Of a stretch of 64,000 bases of DNA, positions 9,335-19,377 are shown in pieces. The notes under the pieces were generated by a model. It was not told where the DNA came from. It saw only the letters and a list, made by a program, of their open reading frames with translations, and ran no database searches. The stretch comes from Geodermatophilus telluris (GTDB taxonomy: Bacteria; Actinomycetota; Actinomycetes; Mycobacteriales; Geodermatophilaceae). Every line of letters starts with the position of its first letter. Position 1 is the stretch's first letter. The translations under genes were made by a program, and so were the position numbers. The DNA lies in assembly GCF_900102745.1 (NCBI RefSeq), contig NZ_FMZF01000002.1, positions 434,001-498,000 of the forward strand, written 5' to 3'.

Positions 9335-10168
9335 GGCCACCAGCAGCACCACGTCGAGCACCGTCAGCAGCAGCACCGCCGGGAAGGCCGCGCGGCGGAA
9401 GCGGGCCGTCCCGGCCAGCGCCGCGACCACGACGGCCGGCACGGCCAGCACCAGCCCGGCCCAGCCCCACCAGGCCGGAGGGCCGGCCGGCCCGAGCACC
9501 AGCACCAGGGACGCCGTCCCCAGCAGCAGCGCACCCAGCACCGCCGAGGCCCGGGCGCCCAGCCGGTGCGGCAGCCCGCGCACCCCGGTGGCGAGGTCGT
9601 CGTCGAGGTCGGGCGCCACGTTGGCCAGGTGCGCCGCCGCCCCCAGCGCCGCGCCGGCGACGGGCAGCCACCACGGCGCCACCGGCACCCCCGGCGCGGC
9701 GGCCACCACGCCGGCCGGGAGCGCGCCGAAGCCGGTCAGGTAGGGCAGGCCCGACGCCGCGGTCCGCTTGAGCCCGGCGTTGTAGGCCCACCCGCTGGCC
9801 ACCAGGACCAGCAGCAGCAGCCCGGGCACCGCGCCCAGCAGCAGCGAGAGGACGACGGCCGCCGCGGCCGCCGCGAGCGCCGCCGTCCGCAGCACGGCAG
9901 GGGCCACGGCCCCCTGCACCACGGGCTTGTCGGTGCGGGCGACGGCCCGGTCGCGGTCGGCGTCGAGCCAGTCGTTGCTCCAGCCGATCGAGGCCTGACC
10001 TGCGAGGACGGCCACCCCGACGAGCGCCGCGCGCCCGGCGGGCAACCCCGCGGCGACGGCGAGCAGTGTCGCGACGACGGTCACCGCGGCCGCCGGCGGG
10101 GCGTGCGTGGCGAGCACGAGGGCCCGCACGAGGGAGACCCGCGAGGGGTGCGCACGCACACCGACCAC
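9314..10168 (-). CDS. UbiA-family prenyltransferase
   Basis: This is an integral membrane protein of about 284 residues with eight to nine hydrophobic segments. It carries the two aspartate-rich motifs that bind prenyl diphosphate through magnesium. The first is NDWLDADRDRAVARTDKP (NDxxDxxxD) and the second is APDLDDDLATG. The motif DRDRAVARTDKP resembles the SCO6/MenA-like prenyltransferases of actinobacteria. The acceptor substrate cannot be read from sequence. The start is uncertain: the frame is open to GTG 10198, while GTG 10168 or 10159 follow a purine-rich stretch. It is divergent from carD. Confidence 0.85.
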   Translation of the reverse strand: MVGVRAHPSRVSLVRALVLATHAPPAAAVTVVATLLAVAAGLPAGRAALVGVAVLAGQASIGWSNDWLDADRDRAVARTDKPVVQGAVAPAVLRTAALAAAAAAVVLSLLLGAVPGLLLLVLVASGWAYNAGLKRTAASGLPYLTGFGALPAGVVAAAPGVPVAPWWLPVAGAALGAAAHLANVAPDLDDDLATGVRGLPHRLGARASAVLGALLLGTASLVLVLGPAGPPAWWGWAGLVLAVPAVVVAALAGTARFRRAAFPAVLLLTVLDVVLLVAGGAALT

Positions 10169-10290
10169 GCCCCTGTCAACCCCTCCCGACGACTTCACCA
10201 GGCCTCTGACCTGCGCAAACGAGCAGACGGTCCTGTCCGGCCGTCAGTGTGCCGTGCTAACCTGGAGTCAGCGAAAGGGGTCACAATCAC

Positions 10291-10773
10291 ATGGGCTTCA
10301 CTGTCGGCGAGACCGTCGTCTACCCGCACCACGGTGCCGCTCTGATCGAGGCGATCGAGACGCGGGTCATCAAGGGTGAAGAGAAGGCCTACCTCGTGCT
10401 GAAGGTCGCCCAGGGCGACCTGACCGTGCGCGTGCCGGCCGACAACGCAGAGATCGTCGGCGTCCGCGACGTCGTCGGTCAGGACGGGCTCAACCGCGTG
10501 TTCGAGGTCCTGCGGGCCCCGCACACCGAGGAGCCGACCAACTGGTCGCGCCGCTACAAGGCCAACCTCGAGAAGCTGGCCTCCGGCGACGTGAACAAGG
10601 TGGCCGAGGTCGTCCGCGACCTGTGGCGCCGCGACAAGGACCGTGGCCTCTCCGCCGGTGAGAAGCGGATGCTGTCCAAGGCCCGCCAGATCCTGGTCAG
10701 CGAGCTCGCGCTCGCCGAGGGCACCAACGAGGACAAGGCCGAGGTCCTGCTCGACGAGGTCCTCGCCAGCTGA
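10291..10773 (+). CDS. carD: CarD-family transcriptional regulator
   Basis: CarD binds the RNA polymerase beta subunit and stabilises open complexes, notably at rRNA promoters. At 160 residues it has the normal actinobacterial size. The N-terminal RNAP-interaction Tudor-like domain is seen as [20 protein letters not shown]. The helical DNA-binding C-domain contains the conserved tryptophan segment [23 protein letters not shown] precedes the ATG at 10291 and a TAACCT -10-like hexamer lies about 40 bases upstream. It precedes ispD, a conserved order in Mycobacterium and relatives. Confidence 0.96.
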   Translation: MGFTVGETVVYPHHGAALIEAIETRVIKGEEKAYLVLKVAQGDLTVRVPADNAEIVGVRDVVGQDGLNRVFEVLRAPHTEEPTNWSRRYKANLEKLASGDVNKVAEVVRDLWRRDKDRGLSAGEKRMLSKARQILVSELALAEGTNEDKAEVLLDEVLAS

Positions 10774-10808
10774 ACCCCGCACACCCTCTGCTCCACCCGG
10801 CCACTCCC

Positions 10809-11471
10809 GTGTCCGCTGTCGGCGTCGTCGCAGCGGCCGGGAGTGGTTCGCGTCTGGGGGCCGACCGGCCCAAGGCGCTCGTCGAGCTGGCCGGCCGGCC
10901 GCTGGTCGCCTGGGCGGTCGAGACGCTGCTCGCCGGCGGGGTCGACGAGGTCGTGGTGACCGTCCCCGCCGCCGAGCGCGCGGGCTTCGCCGCCGCGCTG
11001 CCCGGCCGGGTGCGACTGGTCGAGGGCGGCGCCACCCGCACCGCCTCGGTCCGCGCCGGCCTGGCCGCGGCCGGCCCGGGGGCCGACGTCGTCCTCGTGC
11101 ACGACGCGGCCCGCCCGCTCACCCCGCCCGACGTCGTCGCCCGCGTCCTCGCCGCGCTCGCGGCCGGCGCGCCCGCCGTCGTCCCGGTGCTGCCCGTCGT
11201 CGACACCACCGTCGTCGTCGACGACGGCGGCCTGGTCACCGACGCCGTCCCGCGGGCGCGGCTGCGCCGGGTGCAGACGCCGCAGGGCTTCCACCGCGCC
11301 ACCCTGGTCGCCGCCTACGCCGGCCTGGCCGAGGGCGTGGAGCTCACCGACGACGCCGCCGTGGTGCGCGCGGCCGGCGTCCCCGTGGCGACCGTCGAGG
11401 GCGACGAGCGCGCCGCGAAGGTGACCGTGCCGCACGACCTGCACCTGGCCGGGCTGCTGGTGGCCCGGTGA
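10809..11471 (+). CDS. ispD: 2-C-methyl-D-erythritol 4-phosphate cytidylyltransferase
   Basis: IspD couples CTP to MEP in the non-mevalonate isoprenoid pathway. The nucleotidyltransferase signature [20 protein letters not shown] (near residues 4-24) carries the conserved Gly-rich loop, Arg and Lys. [12 protein letters not shown] holds the metal-binding aspartate region, and VQTPQGF is the IspD-specific motif. The length of 220 residues is normal. The start is GTG 10809. Its stop overlaps the GTG of ispF (GTGA), so the two are translationally coupled. Confidence 0.95.
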   Translation: MSAVGVVAAAGSGSRLGADRPKALVELAGRPLVAWAVETLLAGGVDEVVVTVPAAERAGFAAALPGRVRLVEGGATRTASVRAGLAAAGPGADVVLVHDAARPLTPPDVVARVLAALAAGAPAVVPVLPVVDTTVVVDDGGLVTDAVPRARLRRVQTPQGFHRATLVAAYAGLAEGVELTDDAAVVRAAGVPVATVEGDERAAKVTVPHDLHLAGLLVAR

Positions 11472-11968
11472 CCGGGCTGCCGCGGGTCGGCCTGGGCGTC
11501 GACGTGCACCCGGTCGAGGCCGGCCGCCCGTGCTGGCTGGCCGGCCTGGAGTGGCCCGGCGCCGACGGCTGTGCCGGGCACTCCGACGGCGACGTGGTCG
11601 CGCACGCCCTCACCGACGCCGTCCTGTCGGCCGCCGGGCTCGGCGACATCGGCGGCCTGCTGGGCACCGACGACCCGCGCTGGGCCGGCGCCCGCGGGGT
11701 CGCCGTCCTCGAGCACGTGCGGGAGACCCTCGCGGCGGCCGGCTGGCGGGTCGGCAACGCCGCCGTGCAGCTGGTCGCGCCGGCGCCGAAGCTCGGCCCG
11801 CGCCGGGCGGAGGCGGAGGCCGCGCTGTCGGCCGCGCTGGGCGCCCCGGTGAGCGTCACCGCCACCACCACCGACGGGCTCGGCCTGGTCGGGCGGGGCG
11901 AGGGCCGGGCGGCCATCGCGACCGCGCTGGTCGTCGGGGCGGGGTCCGTGGACTCCGCGCCCCTCTGA
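11468..11968 (+). CDS. ispF: 2-C-methyl-D-erythritol 2,4-cyclodiphosphate synthase
   Basis: IspF forms the cyclic diphosphate after IspD and IspE. Zinc ligands are visible in GVDVHPVE (Asp, His) and in [30 protein letters not shown] is the family loop, and [16 protein letters not shown] the C-terminal signature. It is 166 residues, a normal size. It starts with the GTG that overlaps the ispD stop. Just after it is a near-duplicate of the cysS promoter region (11946-11960). Confidence 0.95.
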   Translation: MTGLPRVGLGVDVHPVEAGRPCWLAGLEWPGADGCAGHSDGDVVAHALTDAVLSAAGLGDIGGLLGTDDPRWAGARGVAVLEHVRETLAAAGWRVGNAAVQLVAPAPKLGPRRAEAEAALSAALGAPVSVTATTTDGLGLVGRGEGRAAIATALVVGAGSVDSAPL

Positions 11969-11980
11969 TGCAGCGCTCCG

Positions 11981-11986
11981 TAGACT
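11981..11986 (+). promoter_or_regulatory. -10 element, leaderless cysS promoter
   Basis: TAGACT ends 7 bases before the cysS GTG at 11994, and no Shine-Dalgarno sequence lies between them. Confidence 0.55.
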
Positions 11987-11993
11987 CCGCGCA

Positions 11994-13394
11994 GTGAGCC
12001 TCCGCCTGTACGACACGGCCGCCCGCGCGGTCCGCGACTTCACGCCGCTGCGTGCGGGACAGGCCTCCGTGTACGTCTGCGGGCTCACCGTGCAGGGGCC
12101 GCCGCACGTGGGCCACGTGCGCGCCGCGCTGGTCTTCGACGTGCTGCGCAGCTGGCTGGAGCGGGGCCACGACCTCGACGTCACGCTGGTCCGCAACGTC
12201 ACCGACATCGACGACAAGATCCTCGCCAGGGCCGCCGACGCCGGTGTCCCGTGGTGGGCCTGGGCCTACACCAACGAGCTGGCCTGCACCCGCGCCTACG
12301 ACGTCCTCGGCGTCCGGCCGCCCACCTACGAGCCGCGCGCCACCGGCCACGTGCCCGACATGGTCGAGCTCGTCGAGCGGCTGGTGGAGCGCGGGCACGC
12401 CTACGCCGTCGACGGCGACGTCTACTTCGACGTCCGCTCGTTCCCGGAGTACGGGGCGCTGACCCGCCAGCGCCTGGAGGACCTCGAGCCGGCCGCCGAC
12501 ACCGACACCGACGAGCGCAAGCGCGACCCCCGCGACTTCGCGCTGTGGAAGGCGCACAAGCCCGGCGAGCCCGACACCGCCGCGTGGCCGACGCCGTGGG
12601 GCCGCGGTCGGCCGGGCTGGCACCTGGAGTGCTCGGCGATGGCGGAGCGCTACCTCGGACCGGACTTCGACGTCCACGGCGGCGGGCTGGACCTGCGCTT
12701 CCCCCACCACGAGAACGAGCAGGCGCAGTCGCGCGCGGCCGGCGACGGGTTCGCGCGGTACTGGCTGCACAACGGCTGGGTCACCCTCGGCGGCGAGAAG
12801 ATGAGCAAGTCGCTGGGCAACACCGCGCTGGTCGACGAGGTGGTGCGTCGGGTGCGGCCGGTGGAGCTGCGCTACTACCTGGTCGCCCCGCACTACCGCT
12901 CGACCATCGAGTTCACCGACACCGCGCTGGCCGAGGCGGGCGCGGCGTACCGGCGGGTCGAGGCGTTCGTGCAGCGGGCCGCCGAGCGGGTGGGCGCCGA
13001 GCACCCGGCCGGGCTCCCGGAGGCCTTCCGCGCGGCCCTGGACGACGACCTGGGCACGCCGGCCGCCGTCGCCGTCGTGCACGACACCGTCCGGGTGGGC
13101 AACACCGCCCTGGCCGACGGCGACGACACCGCGACCGCCGCCGCGCTCGGTGCGGTCCGCGCGATGCTGGCCGTGCTCGGCCTGGACCCGCTCGACCCGC
13201 GGTGGGCCGGCGGCGGCGGGGACCGGCTGGCCGAGGTGACCGACGGGCTGGTCCGGCTGGCGCTCGACCAGCGGCAGGCCGCCCGCGCCCGCAAGGACTA
13301 CGCGGCGGCCGACGCGCTGCGTGACCAGCTCACCGCCCTCGGCGTGCAGGTCGAGGACACCCCGCAGGGACCCCGATGGGAGCTGACCCGCTGA
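11994..13394 (+). CDS. cysS: Cysteinyl-tRNA synthetase
   Basis: This class I aminoacyl-tRNA synthetase charges tRNA-Cys. The HIGH-type motif is [11 protein letters not shown], preceded by the zinc-ligand cysteine in [12 protein letters not shown]. Further ligands are in [14 protein letters not shown] and [11 protein letters not shown]. The KMSKS loop is [10 protein letters not shown]. The anticodon-binding DALR-like C-domain ends in [15 protein letters not shown]. At 466 residues it is full length. GTG 11994 is chosen for its leaderless -10. The similar ligase MshC lacks this C-terminal domain, so CysS is favoured. The rlmB start overlaps its stop (TGATG). Confidence 0.95.
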   Translation: MSLRLYDTAARAVRDFTPLRAGQASVYVCGLTVQGPPHVGHVRAALVFDVLRSWLERGHDLDVTLVRNVTDIDDKILARAADAGVPWWAWAYTNELACTRAYDVLGVRPPTYEPRATGHVPDMVELVERLVERGHAYAVDGDVYFDVRSFPEYGALTRQRLEDLEPAADTDTDERKRDPRDFALWKAHKPGEPDTAAWPTPWGRGRPGWHLECSAMAERYLGPDFDVHGGGLDLRFPHHENEQAQSRAAGDGFARYWLHNGWVTLGGEKMSKSLGNTALVDEVVRRVRPVELRYYLVAPHYRSTIEFTDTALAEAGAAYRRVEAFVQRAAERVGAEHPAGLPEAFRAALDDDLGTPAAVAVVHDTVRVGNTALADGDDTATAAALGAVRAMLAVLGLDPLDPRWAGGGGDRLAEVTDGLVRLALDQRQAARARKDYAAADALRDQLTALGVQVEDTPQGPRWELTR

Positions 13395-14350
13395 TGGCCG
13401 GCAACAGCCAGCGCCGCGGCCGCACGAGCGGTGCCGGCAAGAAGGGCGCCACCGCCGGCACCGGTGGCAAGAACCGCCGGTCGCTCGCCGGCCGCGGGGC
13501 CACCCCGCCGGCCGAGATGCGCCCCGGCCACCCGGCGCAGCGCCGCGCGCAGGCCGACGCCCGCCGCCGGGCCGACCGCGACCGCAGCCGCCAGCGCGCC
13601 GAGGAGGCCCCGGAGCTGCTGCTGGGCCGCAACCCGGTGGTCGAGGCGCTGCGCGCGGAGATCCCGGCGACCGCGCTCTACGTCGTCACCGGCGACGGCG
13701 GGCGCACCGACGAGCGGATCACCGAGGCGGTGCAGCTGGCCGCCGACCGCGGACTGCCGCTGCTCGAGGTCGGGAAGGCCGAGTTCGACCGGATGTCGAA
13801 CGGGGCGCTGCACCAGGGCATCGGCCTGCAGGTCCCGCCGTACTCCTACGCCCACCCCGACGACCTGCTCGACGTCGCCCGCGACTCCGGCCGGCCGCCG
13901 CTGGTGGTGGCCATGGACGGCGTCACCGACCCGCGCAACCTCGGCGCCGTCGTCCGCTCGGCGGCCGCGTTCGCCGCGCACGGGGTCGTCGTCCCGCAGC
14001 GCCGCGCCGTCGGCATGACCGCCTCGGCCTGGCGGACCAGCGCCGGCGCCGCCGCCCGCCTGCCGGTGGCCCGCGCGGTCAACCTCGCCCGCGCGCTGGC
14101 CTCCTACCAGGACGCGGGGCTCATGACCGTGGGCCTGGCCGGCGACGGCGACACCGACCTGCACGAGTTCGACGGCCTGGCCGACCCCGTCGCGCTGGTC
14201 GTCGGCGCGGAGGGGGCGGGGCTGTCGCGGCTGGTCCGCGAGCGCTGCGACGTCGTCCTGCGCATCCCGATCGCCCGCGACACCGAGTCGCTCAACGTCA
14301 GCGTCGCGGCCGGCATCGCCCTCTACGCCGTCGCCCAGGCCCGCCGGTAG
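13394..14350 (+). CDS. rlmB: 23S rRNA 2'-O-methyltransferase (RlmB/TrmH family)
   Basis: This SpoU-class enzyme probably methylates G2251 of 23S rRNA. It begins at ATG 13394, overlapping the cysS stop by one base. A basic disordered N-terminus of about 75 residues is followed by the L30e-like substrate-binding domain ([18 protein letters not shown]). The knotted SPOUT catalytic domain follows: motif 1 [19 protein letters not shown], motif 2 [16 protein letters not shown], motif 3 [20 protein letters not shown]. It is 318 residues. The cysS-rlmB order is conserved in actinobacteria. Confidence 0.93.
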   Translation: MAGNSQRRGRTSGAGKKGATAGTGGKNRRSLAGRGATPPAEMRPGHPAQRRAQADARRRADRDRSRQRAEEAPELLLGRNPVVEALRAEIPATALYVVTGDGGRTDERITEAVQLAADRGLPLLEVGKAEFDRMSNGALHQGIGLQVPPYSYAHPDDLLDVARDSGRPPLVVAMDGVTDPRNLGAVVRSAAAFAAHGVVVPQRRAVGMTASAWRTSAGAAARLPVARAVNLARALASYQDAGLMTVGLAGDGDTDLHEFDGLADPVALVVGAEGAGLSRLVRERCDVVLRIPIARDTESLNVSVAAGIALYAVAQARR

Positions 14351-14364
14351 CGGCCGCGCCGGGC

Positions 14365-15642
14365 TCAGCCGAGCAGCTGGGCGACGGTGTAGATGACCAG
14401 GCCGGCGAGGCCGCCGACGACGGTGCCGTTGATGCGGATGAACTGCAGGTCGCGGCCCACCTGCAGCTCGATGCGGCGGCTGGTCTCCTCGGTGTCCCAG
14501 CGGGCCACGGTGGCGCCGACGACGTCGGCCAGCTCGCCGGCGAAGCGGTCGACCAGGTAGCCGGCCACCCGCACCGACTGCCGCTGCACCCGCTCGCGCA
14601 CCCGCGGGTCGGTCTGCAGCAGCCGCGCCGCGTCGCGGACCAGCCCGGCCACCCGCGCCCGGAGCTCGGAGTCGGGGTCGGCGGCAGCGGCGAGGAACGC
14701 GGTCTTGGCGTTGGTCCACAGCGACGAGGACCAGGTGCGCACCGCCGGGTGCTCGAGCAGCTCCTTCTTGAACGCCTCGACCCGCGCGGCGGTGTCGGGG
14801 TCGGTGCGCAGCGCGTGCACGTAGGCGCGCAGCCGGGCGTCGTAGACCCGGCGCAGCTCGTGGTGCCGGTCGGCGCCCACCTCGTCGAGGAAGGACCGCA
14901 CCCCGGCGAAGACCCGGTCGAACACCCGGTCGTCGACCCAGTCGGGCACCCAGGAGGGGGAGGCGTCGCCGAGCTGGGCGCGGAAGACCACCCGGTTGTC
15001 CTCGAGGAAGCGGGCCAGGTAGCGCAGCGCCGCCGAGAGCACCTCCTGGTGCCGGTCGCCGTCGACGACCAGCTCCAGCACCCGGGCCAGCACCGGCGCG
15101 GCCGGCGTCTCGTGCAGCTTGCGGTCGACCAGCCCGGCGACGGCGTCCTGCACGTCGTCGTCGCGCAGCAGGTCGGTGACCCCGGCCAGCGCGACCGCGG
15201 CGTCGGCGGCCAGCCGCTCGGCCCGGCCGGGAGCGGCCAGGAAGCCCCCGAGCCGGCCGGGGACGTCGACGGTGGCCAGCTTGTCCTCGACGACGGCGCG
15301 GGTGAGGAAGTTCTCCTGCACGAAGGTGCCCAGGCTGGCGCCGATCTGGTCCTTCTTGCGCGGGATGATCGCCGTGTGCGGGATCGGGATCCGCAGCGGG
15401 TGCCGGAACAGCGCGGTGACGGCGAACCAGTCGGCCAGCGCGCCCACCATCGAGGCCTCGGCGGTGGCCCGCACGTATCCGACCCAGGCCCCCGCCTCGG
15501 ATCCGGCCAGCACGCAGGCGAGGAACACCGCCGCGGCCACCAGGAACAGCCCGGTGGCCAGCCGCTTCATCCGCCGCAGGCCCTCGGCGCGCTCCGGGTC
15601 GTCCAGCGAGGAGGCCAGCGGAGCGCTCGGGGACGACGACAC
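14365..15642 (-). CDS. DUF445 family membrane protein
   Basis: This 425-residue protein has an N-terminal hydrophobic helix (ATGLFLVAAAVFLACVLAG) and a C-terminal one (VVGGLAGLVIYTVAQLL). Between them is a long helical region containing the family segment GALADWFAVTALFRHPLRIP, followed by IPHTAIIPRKKDQIG. The two-ended anchor with a large helical middle matches DUF445/YjiN-type proteins, whose function is not established. It is convergent with rlmB and lies just downstream of the HtrA-like protease gene on the same strand. Confidence 0.88.
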   Translation of the reverse strand: MSSSPSAPLASSLDDPERAEGLRRMKRLATGLFLVAAAVFLACVLAGSEAGAWVGYVRATAEASMVGALADWFAVTALFRHPLRIPIPHTAIIPRKKDQIGASLGTFVQENFLTRAVVEDKLATVDVPGRLGGFLAAPGRAERLAADAAVALAGVTDLLRDDDVQDAVAGLVDRKLHETPAAPVLARVLELVVDGDRHQEVLSAALRYLARFLEDNRVVFRAQLGDASPSWVPDWVDDRVFDRVFAGVRSFLDEVGADRHHELRRVYDARLRAYVHALRTDPDTAARVEAFKKELLEHPAVRTWSSSLWTNAKTAFLAAAADPDSELRARVAGLVRDAARLLQTDPRVRERVQRQSVRVAGYLVDRFAGELADVVGATVARWDTEETSRRIELQVGRDLQFIRINGTVVGGLAGLVIYTVAQLLG

Positions 15643-15689
15643 CCTCCCGAGCCTAGGAGGCCCGGGAGGGTGCCGTCGGGGCGCGGGAG

Positions 15690-16949
15690 TCAGCTGCCGC
15701 TGCTGCCGAGCGTGACCTCGACGGTCGTCGTCCGGCCGTCGCGCTGGACCGTCAGCGTCACCCGGTCACCGGGGGCGGCGTCGCGCACCGCGGCGGTCAG
15801 CTCGGTGGAGGTGGTCACCGCCCGGTCGCCGACGGCGGTCACGACGTCACCGGCCTGCAGCCCGGCGTCGGCCGCGGCGCCGCCCGGGTCCACCCGCACG
15901 ATCTGCGCCCCGGTGCCGACCTCGCTTCCGGTGTCGCCGGCCGCGGTCTGCGCCTGCACCCCGAGGACCGCGTGGGTGGCCGAGCCGGTGGCGACGATCT
16001 CCTGCGCGATCCGCTGCGCGGTGTTGCTGGGGATGGCGAAGCCCACGCCGATGTTGCCGCTCTGCGTGTCCTGGCCCGGCGCACCCGAGGCCACCGAGGC
16101 GATGGCGGTGTTGATGCCGACCACCTCGCCGGCGGCGTTCACCAGCGCGCCGCCGGAGTTGCCCGGGTTGATCGCCGCGTCGGTCTGCAGCGCGTCGATG
16201 ACCGTCGCGTCGTCCCGGGTGGAGCCGGTGGCCACCGCGCGGTTCGTCGCGCTGATGATCCCGTCGGTGACGGTGTCGGACAGGCCGAGCGGGGCGCCGA
16301 TGGCCACCGCGAGGTCGCCGACCTGGACGTCGTCGGAGTCGGCGAAGGTGGCCGGGGTCAGCCCGTCGGCCCCCTGCAGCTTCACCACGGCGAGGTCGGA
16401 GGTCGGGTCGGTGCCGACGACGGTGGCGTCGTAGAGCGTGCCGTCGGAGGTGCGCACCTGGATGGTCGCGCCGTCGGTGCTGCCGTCGAGGGTGACCACG
16501 TGGTTGTTGGTGAGCACGTAGCCGTCCGCGGAGAGCACCACGCCCGAGCCGCTGCCGGAGCCCGAGCCGCCGGTGACGTACACGGTGACGACGCTGGGCG
16601 CGGCCGTGGCGGCGGCGGCGGTCACCGCGGTCGCCGTCTCGGGGTCCTTGACGACGACGCTCTGCGCGGTGGCGGCCGTCGGCGCCGCGCCGCCGCCGTC
16701 GGCGGTGAGCGCGACCACGCCGGCCCCGGCGCCGCCGCCGATCAGCGCCCCGGCCAGGAGGCCGGCGACGCCGAGCCGCAGCCGGCCGGTGCGACGGGGA
16801 GCGGGAGGGACGGGCGGCACCAGCGGCGGCGGCACCGTCGCGGTCGCGGTCCCGCCGGAGGGGTGCCAGGACCCGCCGGCCGGGGGCGGGGTCCACCCCG
16901 GGGTCGCGCCGGTCGGCTGCTGCGCCGGGTGCTGCTGTCCGTCGGTCAC
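15690..16949 (-). CDS. HtrA/DegP-like trypsin-type serine protease with PDZ domain
   Basis: This 419-residue envelope protease starts at GTG 16949 after GGGAGG. A Pro-rich cytoplasmic N-terminus is followed by one transmembrane helix (VAGLLAGALIGGGAGAGVVA). The trypsin-like domain carries the full triad: His in LTNNHVVTL, Asp in DPTSDLAVVKL, Ser in INPGNSGGALVN. A C-terminal PDZ domain (about residues 335-415) contains GLQAGDVVTAVGDRAV. The layout matches mycobacterial PepD/HtrA, used in envelope protein quality control. No two-component system lies alongside it here. Confidence 0.93.
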   Translation of the reverse strand: MTDGQQHPAQQPTGATPGWTPPPAGGSWHPSGGTATATVPPPLVPPVPPAPRRTGRLRLGVAGLLAGALIGGGAGAGVVALTADGGGAAPTAATAQSVVVKDPETATAVTAAAATAAPSVVTVYVTGGSGSGSGSGVVLSADGYVLTNNHVVTLDGSTDGATIQVRTSDGTLYDATVVGTDPTSDLAVVKLQGADGLTPATFADSDDVQVGDLAVAIGAPLGLSDTVTDGIISATNRAVATGSTRDDATVIDALQTDAAINPGNSGGALVNAAGEVVGINTAIASVASGAPGQDTQSGNIGVGFAIPSNTAQRIAQEIVATGSATHAVLGVQAQTAAGDTGSEVGTGAQIVRVDPGGAAADAGLQAGDVVTAVGDRAVTTSTELTAAVRDAAPGDRVTLTVQRDGRTTTVEVTLGSSGS

Positions 16950-17055
16950 TGTCCTGCGCCTCCCTCACGGGCGGCCGTCCGCCGCCCTCGACGACCACGG
17001 TGGTCCCGGCGTCTGGCGGGGCGCTGGAGGGTGCCTGTGAGGTCGCTGGACGTCC

Positions 17056-17832
17056 TCACCGGGGCAGGTCGGCCAGCACCTGCCCGCGCGCGACCAGCTC
17101 GGTGACGATCCACACCGCGGCGACCTCGGCGGCCAGCAGCCCGACCAGCACCAGCAGCTGGGCCGCACCGGCCGCCAGCGGGCTGCCGCCGCCGAGGAGC
17201 ACGCCCACGTAGGCGCCCGGCAGGGTGACCAGCCCCACGGTCCGCGTCTGGTCCAGCGGCGGCACCAGCGCGGTGGCGGCCGAGGCACGGGCCACCAGGA
17301 GGACGGCGTCGCGGGGGAGCAGCCCGAGCGCCAGGGCGGCCTCCACCTCGCCGCGGCGGCCGGCGAGCTCCTCGCGCAGTCGCCGTCCCGCCAGCGAGGT
17401 CGCCGTCATGGCGCCGCCGACGAGGATCCCGGCCACCGGGACGACGGCGACCCCGCGCAGCGGCACGGAGCCGCTGGCCAGCACCAGCGCCACCACGGGC
17501 GCGGCCCCACCGGCCACCGCCAGGCCCGCCGTCGCCACCCGCCGCGGGGCGCCCGGGGCGCGCAGCGGCAGGCCGCTCACCCGCCCGGCCGCGGTGACCG
17601 CCGCGACGGCGAGCATGAGCAGCACGAAGGCCGCCGACAGCCACAGCGACCCGACGACGGCCAGCAGCACCGCCGAGACCGCGGCCAGCTGCACGGTGGC
17701 CCGCAGCGCCGCCACCACGACCGGCCGCTCCTGGCCGAGCCCGGACAGCCGGCCGCCGGCCGCGGCCAGCGCGGTGAGCAGCACGAGGACGACGGCCAGC
17801 CGCGGCCCGAGGTCGACGACGGAGGTGCCCAC
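17056..17832 (-). CDS. FetB-like ABC permease (UPF0014 family)
   Basis: A 258-residue integral membrane protein with about seven hydrophobic segments. It carries the family-specific LDQTRTVGLVTLPGAYVGVL near residue 190 and the upstream MTATSLAGRRLREEL. In E. coli, FetB pairs with the ATPase FetA in iron homeostasis. No ATPase gene lies next to it, so the partner would have to be encoded elsewhere. The start is GTG 17832. Confidence 0.85.
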   Translation of the reverse strand: MGTSVVDLGPRLAVVLVLLTALAAAGGRLSGLGQERPVVVAALRATVQLAAVSAVLLAVVGSLWLSAAFVLLMLAVAAVTAAGRVSGLPLRAPGAPRRVATAGLAVAGGAAPVVALVLASGSVPLRGVAVVPVAGILVGGAMTATSLAGRRLREELAGRRGEVEAALALGLLPRDAVLLVARASAATALVPPLDQTRTVGLVTLPGAYVGVLLGGGSPLAAGAAQLLVLVGLLAAEVAAVWIVTELVARGQVLADLPR

Positions 17833-17984
17833 GGGCCGCGATCATGCCGTCGGCGACCCGCGGGACGACGACACGCCCGGCCACGGTGTGCAACCGCGTG
17901 GTGGCTGGGTAGGGGGCGGTCCCGACCGCTCCTCCCGGAGCCGGCCGGGTCCCGTGCCCGGCCTGCCCCCCTGGAGGCTGTCCG

Positions 17985-18692
17985 ATGTCCGACCGCGGCC
18001 TGCCCGTCCGCCTGCTCTCGGGCGTCGCCGCCCTCGCCCTGGCGGCCGTCGCGGTCGTCGGCGGCCTGGCCCTGCGGCCGCCCGGGCTGCTGGCCGTCGG
18101 GCTGGCCGCGGTCGTCACCGCCTGCCTGGCCGCCGGGGTGGCCCGCGAGTCCACCGACGGCGGTCCCGCGCCGCTGGAGGCCGCGTGGCGCACCGGGGCG
18201 GCCACCATCGGGGTCCTGCTCGTCCTCTCCGGCACCGCCGCGCTCGGCGGTGCCACGCTCACCGCGGCGGCCGCCGCGCTGCTCGTCGTCGCGGGGTTCG
18301 GCGTCTGGCTGCTGCGCGCCGGCCGGCCCGGCGCGCGCCGTCCCGGCCCGGTCGCGGTGCCGCCGCCGGTGACGCCGGCCGGGCCGCAGCGGCCGGGGAC
18401 CGCCGGGTCAACGGGCCAGTCCGGTGCCCGGGTGCTGTCCTTGCCGCCGGTGGCGACGCTGTCGACGGTGGCGCTGGGCCGCGAGTGGCTGGGCACCACG
18501 GCGGCCCTCGCCGGCCGGCTGGACCCGGCGGCCCGCCAGGCCGTGGTCCGCCGTCGCCAGGAGACGCTCGACGAGCTCGAGCGCCGCGACCCCGAGGGCT
18601 TCGCCCGGTGGCTGGCCGAGGGGCCGCTGCCCGGCAGCGACCCGGCCGACTGGCTGCAGGAGGGCCCGGCCGCGGGCACCGGCGCGGCCTGA
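17985..18692 (+). CDS. Membrane protein of unknown function
   Basis: Starts at ATG 17985 after a CTGGAGG ribosome-binding site. The 235-residue protein has four hydrophobic segments in the first 110 residues, for example LLSGVAALALAAVAVVGGLA and LLAVGLAAVVTACLAAGVA. A Pro-rich linker is followed by a soluble C-terminal domain rich in Arg/Glu/Leu (RQAVVRRRQETLDELERRDP, then GFARWLAEGPLPGSDPADWL). I do not recognise the family. The C-terminal helical stretch could be a protein-interaction region. Confidence 0.75.
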   Translation: MSDRGLPVRLLSGVAALALAAVAVVGGLALRPPGLLAVGLAAVVTACLAAGVARESTDGGPAPLEAAWRTGAATIGVLLVLSGTAALGGATLTAAAAALLVVAGFGVWLLRAGRPGARRPGPVAVPPPVTPAGPQRPGTAGSTGQSGARVLSLPPVATLSTVALGREWLGTTAALAGRLDPAARQAVVRRRQETLDELERRDPEGFARWLAEGPLPGSDPADWLQEGPAAGTGAA

Positions 18693-18770
18693 GCGCACGG
18701 CCGTCGCGGGGGCCGTTGACCGGCCCCACCGCACGGTCGGACACTGGCTCCCTCGCGGAGGGGGCCGGCC

Positions 18771-19373
18771 ATGGCGTGGGACCTCAGGGGCAGTTACGCC
18801 GAGACGTGTTCGTGCGAGCTGATGTGCCCGTGCAACCTCTCGTTCGACCACGGCGCGACCTACGACTTCTGCCGCGCCACCCTGGCCTTCGCCGTCCGCC
18901 AGGGGCAGGTCGAGGGCACCGACGTCGGGGGCCGTCGCGTGGTGACGATCATCGACACCCCGAAGGTCATGACCGACGGCAACTGGCGGCTCGGCCTCTT
19001 CGTCGACGAGGACGCCACCGACGCGCAGTTCGACGCGCTGACGCGGGTCTTCGGCGGGCAGCTCGGCGGACCGATGGCCGCGCTCGCCCCGCTGGTCGGC
19101 GAGGTCGTGGGCGTCGAGCGGGCGGCGATCGACATCCGCGACGACGGGCTGCTGCACAGCGTCCGCGTCGGGGACGTCATCGACTTCGAGATCGAGGACA
19201 TCGTGCCCTTCGGCGTCGAGGACGGCCGGCCGGTCCGCTTCGACGGGATGTTCCACCCGGCCGGGTCGGACCTGACCATGGCCGAGGCCCGGCGCTCGCG
19301 GATCGACGCCTTCGGCATCCGGTACGAGGGCAGGACGGGGCTGTCCACCGCCGAGTTCTCCTGGGCCGCCTGA
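18771..19373 (+). CDS. DUF1326 domain protein
   Basis: A 200-residue soluble protein with the DUF1326 hallmark cysteines at the N-terminus (YAETCSCELMCPCNLSF), which look like a metal site, and a beta-rich body. The start ATG follows GGAGGGGG. The DUF2182 membrane protein gene begins 5 bases after its stop. DUF1326 and DUF2182 genes commonly sit together, and I infer that they act as a unit, perhaps in metal handling at the membrane. The function is not established. Confidence 0.85.
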   Translation: MAWDLRGSYAETCSCELMCPCNLSFDHGATYDFCRATLAFAVRQGQVEGTDVGGRRVVTIIDTPKVMTDGNWRLGLFVDEDATDAQFDALTRVFGGQLGGPMAALAPLVGEVVGVERAAIDIRDDGLLHSVRVGDVIDFEIEDIVPFGVEDGRPVRFDGMFHPAGSDLTMAEARRSRIDAFGIRYEGRTGLSTAEFSWAA

Positions 19374-19377
19374 GCCG

